Origin: CBDUBH01 sp965365345 | GTDB taxonomy: Bacteria > Bacteroidota > Ignavibacteria > Ignavibacteriales > SURF-24 | Direction of reading: 5' to 3' | Length of the DNA stretch: 21,443 nucleotides | Assembly (NCBI GenBank): GCA_965365345.1 | Contig: CBDUBH010000060.1 | Coordinates: 1 to 21,443, forward strand | In this document: positions 20,327-21,443 of the stretch, piece after piece | Layout: each line of letters starts with the position of its first letter | How positions within the stretch are numbered: the stretch's first letter is position 1 | Notes under the pieces: model-generated | Told to the model about the DNA's origin: nothing | Database searches by the model: none | The model's input: only the letters and a program-made list of their open reading frames with translations | Program-made: the position numbers and the translations under genes

Positions 20327-20363
20327 GGCTTAGTTTTCCATTTTTCATTATTCCATTCTTTCA

Positions 20364-21443
20364 TTATTCTTCCCCTCCTTCCTTCATAAATCCCGCCATT
20401 TTTGAAACTTCCAATTTCCCTTTTTTTAGTGCGCGTTCTTTCATTATTGCAAAAAGAACGGGAGTTACAACAAGCACATGAATTGCGGAAGTTAAAAGTC
20501 CACCAATTAAAGGTGCGGTTAAAGGTTTCATTACATCGCTTCCGGTTCCTGTTGCCCACATAATCGGAACAAGCCCGATCATGCTTGTGGCAACTGTCAT
20601 TAATTTCGGACGCAATCTCAAAACTGAACCTTCAACTGTTGCTTCGTGAATATCATAATTTGTTATTTCACCGCGCTTTCCTTTTTGATGATCGCGCAAT
20701 CTTCTATCCAATGCTTCGTGAAGATAAACTACCATTACAACTCCGGTTTCAACGGCAACTCCGTAAAGCGCAATAAATCCAACCCAAACTGCAACAGAAA
20801 AATTGTAACCGAGAATGTAAATCATATACATTCCGCCGATCAGCGCAAACGGAACTGAAAGCATTACTACAAATGCTTCTTTATAATCTTTTAAGGTCAT
20901 ATAAAGTAGAACAAAGATTATCAAAAAAACAACCGGCATTATTATTGAAATTGTTCTTTGCGCGCGAATTTTATTCTCGTACTGTCCGCTCCAATTGTAA
21001 GTATAACCCGATGGAAGATTAAGACCTTCTTCAATTATTTTTTTTGCATCTTCCATTACGCTTCCCATATCTCTATCGCGCGTGTTCATAAAAACGATTG
21101 AACGCAGCATTCCGTTTTCGCTGCTTATCATTGGCGGGCCGGTCACAACATCAACATCGGCAACGTATGAAAGCGGCAGATACATTACTGAATTTTGATT
21201 TGTTTGTGTAAGTGAAGATGAAATTTCATCATTATTATTTTGCGTGTAGTTTCTATTTATTATTGATGCGCTTCCGCCCATTGATCCCATTGAATTTCCA
21301 CCTGACATTCCACCGGAAGATTGCATTCCGCTTGATGATGAACTCATTGCGGAAGCGGAATTCATTGAGCCATCGACCGGAATTGGAATTATCAATCTTT
21401 TCAGATCTTCAACATTATCGCGGCTTTCCCTGCTGTAACGCAT
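20364..21443 (-). CDS. CusA/CzcA-type heavy-metal RND efflux pump, C-terminal part
   Basis: This is the inner-membrane proton-driven pump of the tripartite efflux system. Only the last 359 residues are inside the window; the methionine at the edge is internal, since full proteins have about 1040 or more. Visible are the end of the periplasmic domain (VADVDVVTGPPMISSENG, SGYTYNWSGQYE), helices TM8-12, the VETGVVM motif with Glu232 and the RPKLMTV motif with Lys280. The last two match positions of proton-relay residues in CusA. This supports the heavy-metal branch of the family. Residues ~24-85 form a Ser/Gly/Met/Asn-rich insertion absent from the CusA sequences I know. The C-terminus is short and charged (MKEGGEE). 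The channel and adaptor genes follow on the same strand after a 515-base repeat-filled gap. Confidence 0.93.
   Translation of the reverse strand: MRYSRESRDNVEDLKRLIIPIPVDGSMNSASAMSSSSSGMQSSGGMSGGNSMGSMGGSASIINRNYTQNNNDEISSSLTQTNQNSVMYLPLSYVADVDVVTGPPMISSENGMLRSIVFMNTRDRDMGSVMEDAKKIIEEGLNLPSGYTYNWSGQYENKIRAQRTISIIMPVVFLIIFVLLYMTLKDYKEAFVVMLSVPFALIGGMYMIYILGYNFSVAVWVGFIALYGVAVETGVVMVVYLHEALDRRLRDHQKGKRGEITNYDIHEATVEGSVLRLRPKLMTVATSMIGLVPIMWATGTGSDVMKPLTAPLIGGLLTSAIHVLVVTPVLFAIMKERALKKGKLEVSKMAGFMKEGGEE

Larger units (their letters stand above)
19849..20363. other. 515-base repeat-filled gap inside the copper-efflux gene row
   Basis: There is no convincing gene. The space between the RND pump stop and the channel start holds REP-like copies (19931-19956, 19978-20004, 20167-20213, 20304-20326), a GTCATTTCGAGG-type copy (20036-20065), a GTCATTGCGAG-type copy (20113-20146), and a C/G-rich piece (19879-19920: C7 run, CCTCTCCCCAACGGGACGAGG). 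A minus-strand frame in phase with the channel remains open across it, but its translation is just repeats in several frames. Confidence 0.75.

Noticed and set aside
19849..20559. A 701-codon minus-strand frame that would extend the TolC-like channel upstream into the RND pump gene
   Set aside because: The extra 237 residues are translated intergenic repeats and an out-of-frame piece of the pump gene. The signal peptide lies just after ATG 19848, which a periplasm-exported protein needs at its N-terminus.
21441..21443. Start codon of the RND pump at the right edge
   Set aside because: The ATG at the edge is internal: the visible protein begins in the middle of the periplasmic domain and lacks the first seven or so membrane helices.

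Overview
The window looks like a piece of chromosome from a low-GC Gram-negative bacterium, most likely of the Ignavibacteria/Chlorobi–Bacteroidota superphylum. This is inference from gene style and not from a marker gene. The supports are TonB-dependent and TolC-type outer-membrane proteins, signal peptides ending in LNAQ, lipoproteins, a mix of genes with and without Shine-Dalgarno sequences, two TTG starts, and intergenic spaces crowded with dispersed palindromes. No rRNA, tRNA, CRISPR array or transposase gene was seen.

Layout. 1-1762 (-) is most of a secreted S9 prolyl-oligopeptidase-type peptidase that runs off the left edge. 2368-6433 (+) is a surface-polysaccharide sugar-nucleotide block: GDP-L-fucose synthase, GDP-mannose 4,6-dehydratase, a WbpB/WlbA-like sugar oxidoreductase and a WbpD-like N-acetyltransferase. 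6640-9831 (-) is a two-component pair: a soluble PAS histidine kinase followed by an NtrC-type sigma-54 response regulator. 10126-11316 (+) is an iron-sulfur L-serine dehydratase. 11544-14550 (-) holds a CDP-alcohol phosphatidyltransferase, a GtrA-family membrane protein and a BtuB-like TonB-dependent receptor. 14736-21443 is a copper (or silver) handling region: on + a 16-cysteine four-helix-bundle copper-storage-type protein; on - the 3' part of a CusA/CzcA-type RND pump, a TolC-family outer-membrane channel, a CusB-type adaptor, a secreted YHS protein, an unknown lipoprotein and a heavy-metal-binding-domain lipoprotein.

How they work together. The Cus-type trio would form a cell-envelope efflux pump. 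Its adaptor carries an extra metal-binding domain at each end, and each of these domains is repeated as a free-standing secreted protein in the same cluster. That suggests a periplasmic metal relay into the pump, with the Csp-like protein as a cytosolic store. The sugar genes would supply GDP-L-fucose and part of a di-N-acetylated uronic acid pathway.

The most unusual content is non-coding. Four exact copies of one 26-base hairpin sequence (REP-like) lie among many diverged relatives, two sites having head-to-head pairs. Five heptanucleotide tandem arrays (core CTGA every 7 bases) abut gene ends with consistent polarity. Three 8-9-base tandem arrays end exactly on the first base of a stop codon. 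One dispersed repeat has apparently been read through in frame into the signal peptide of the TolC-like channel.
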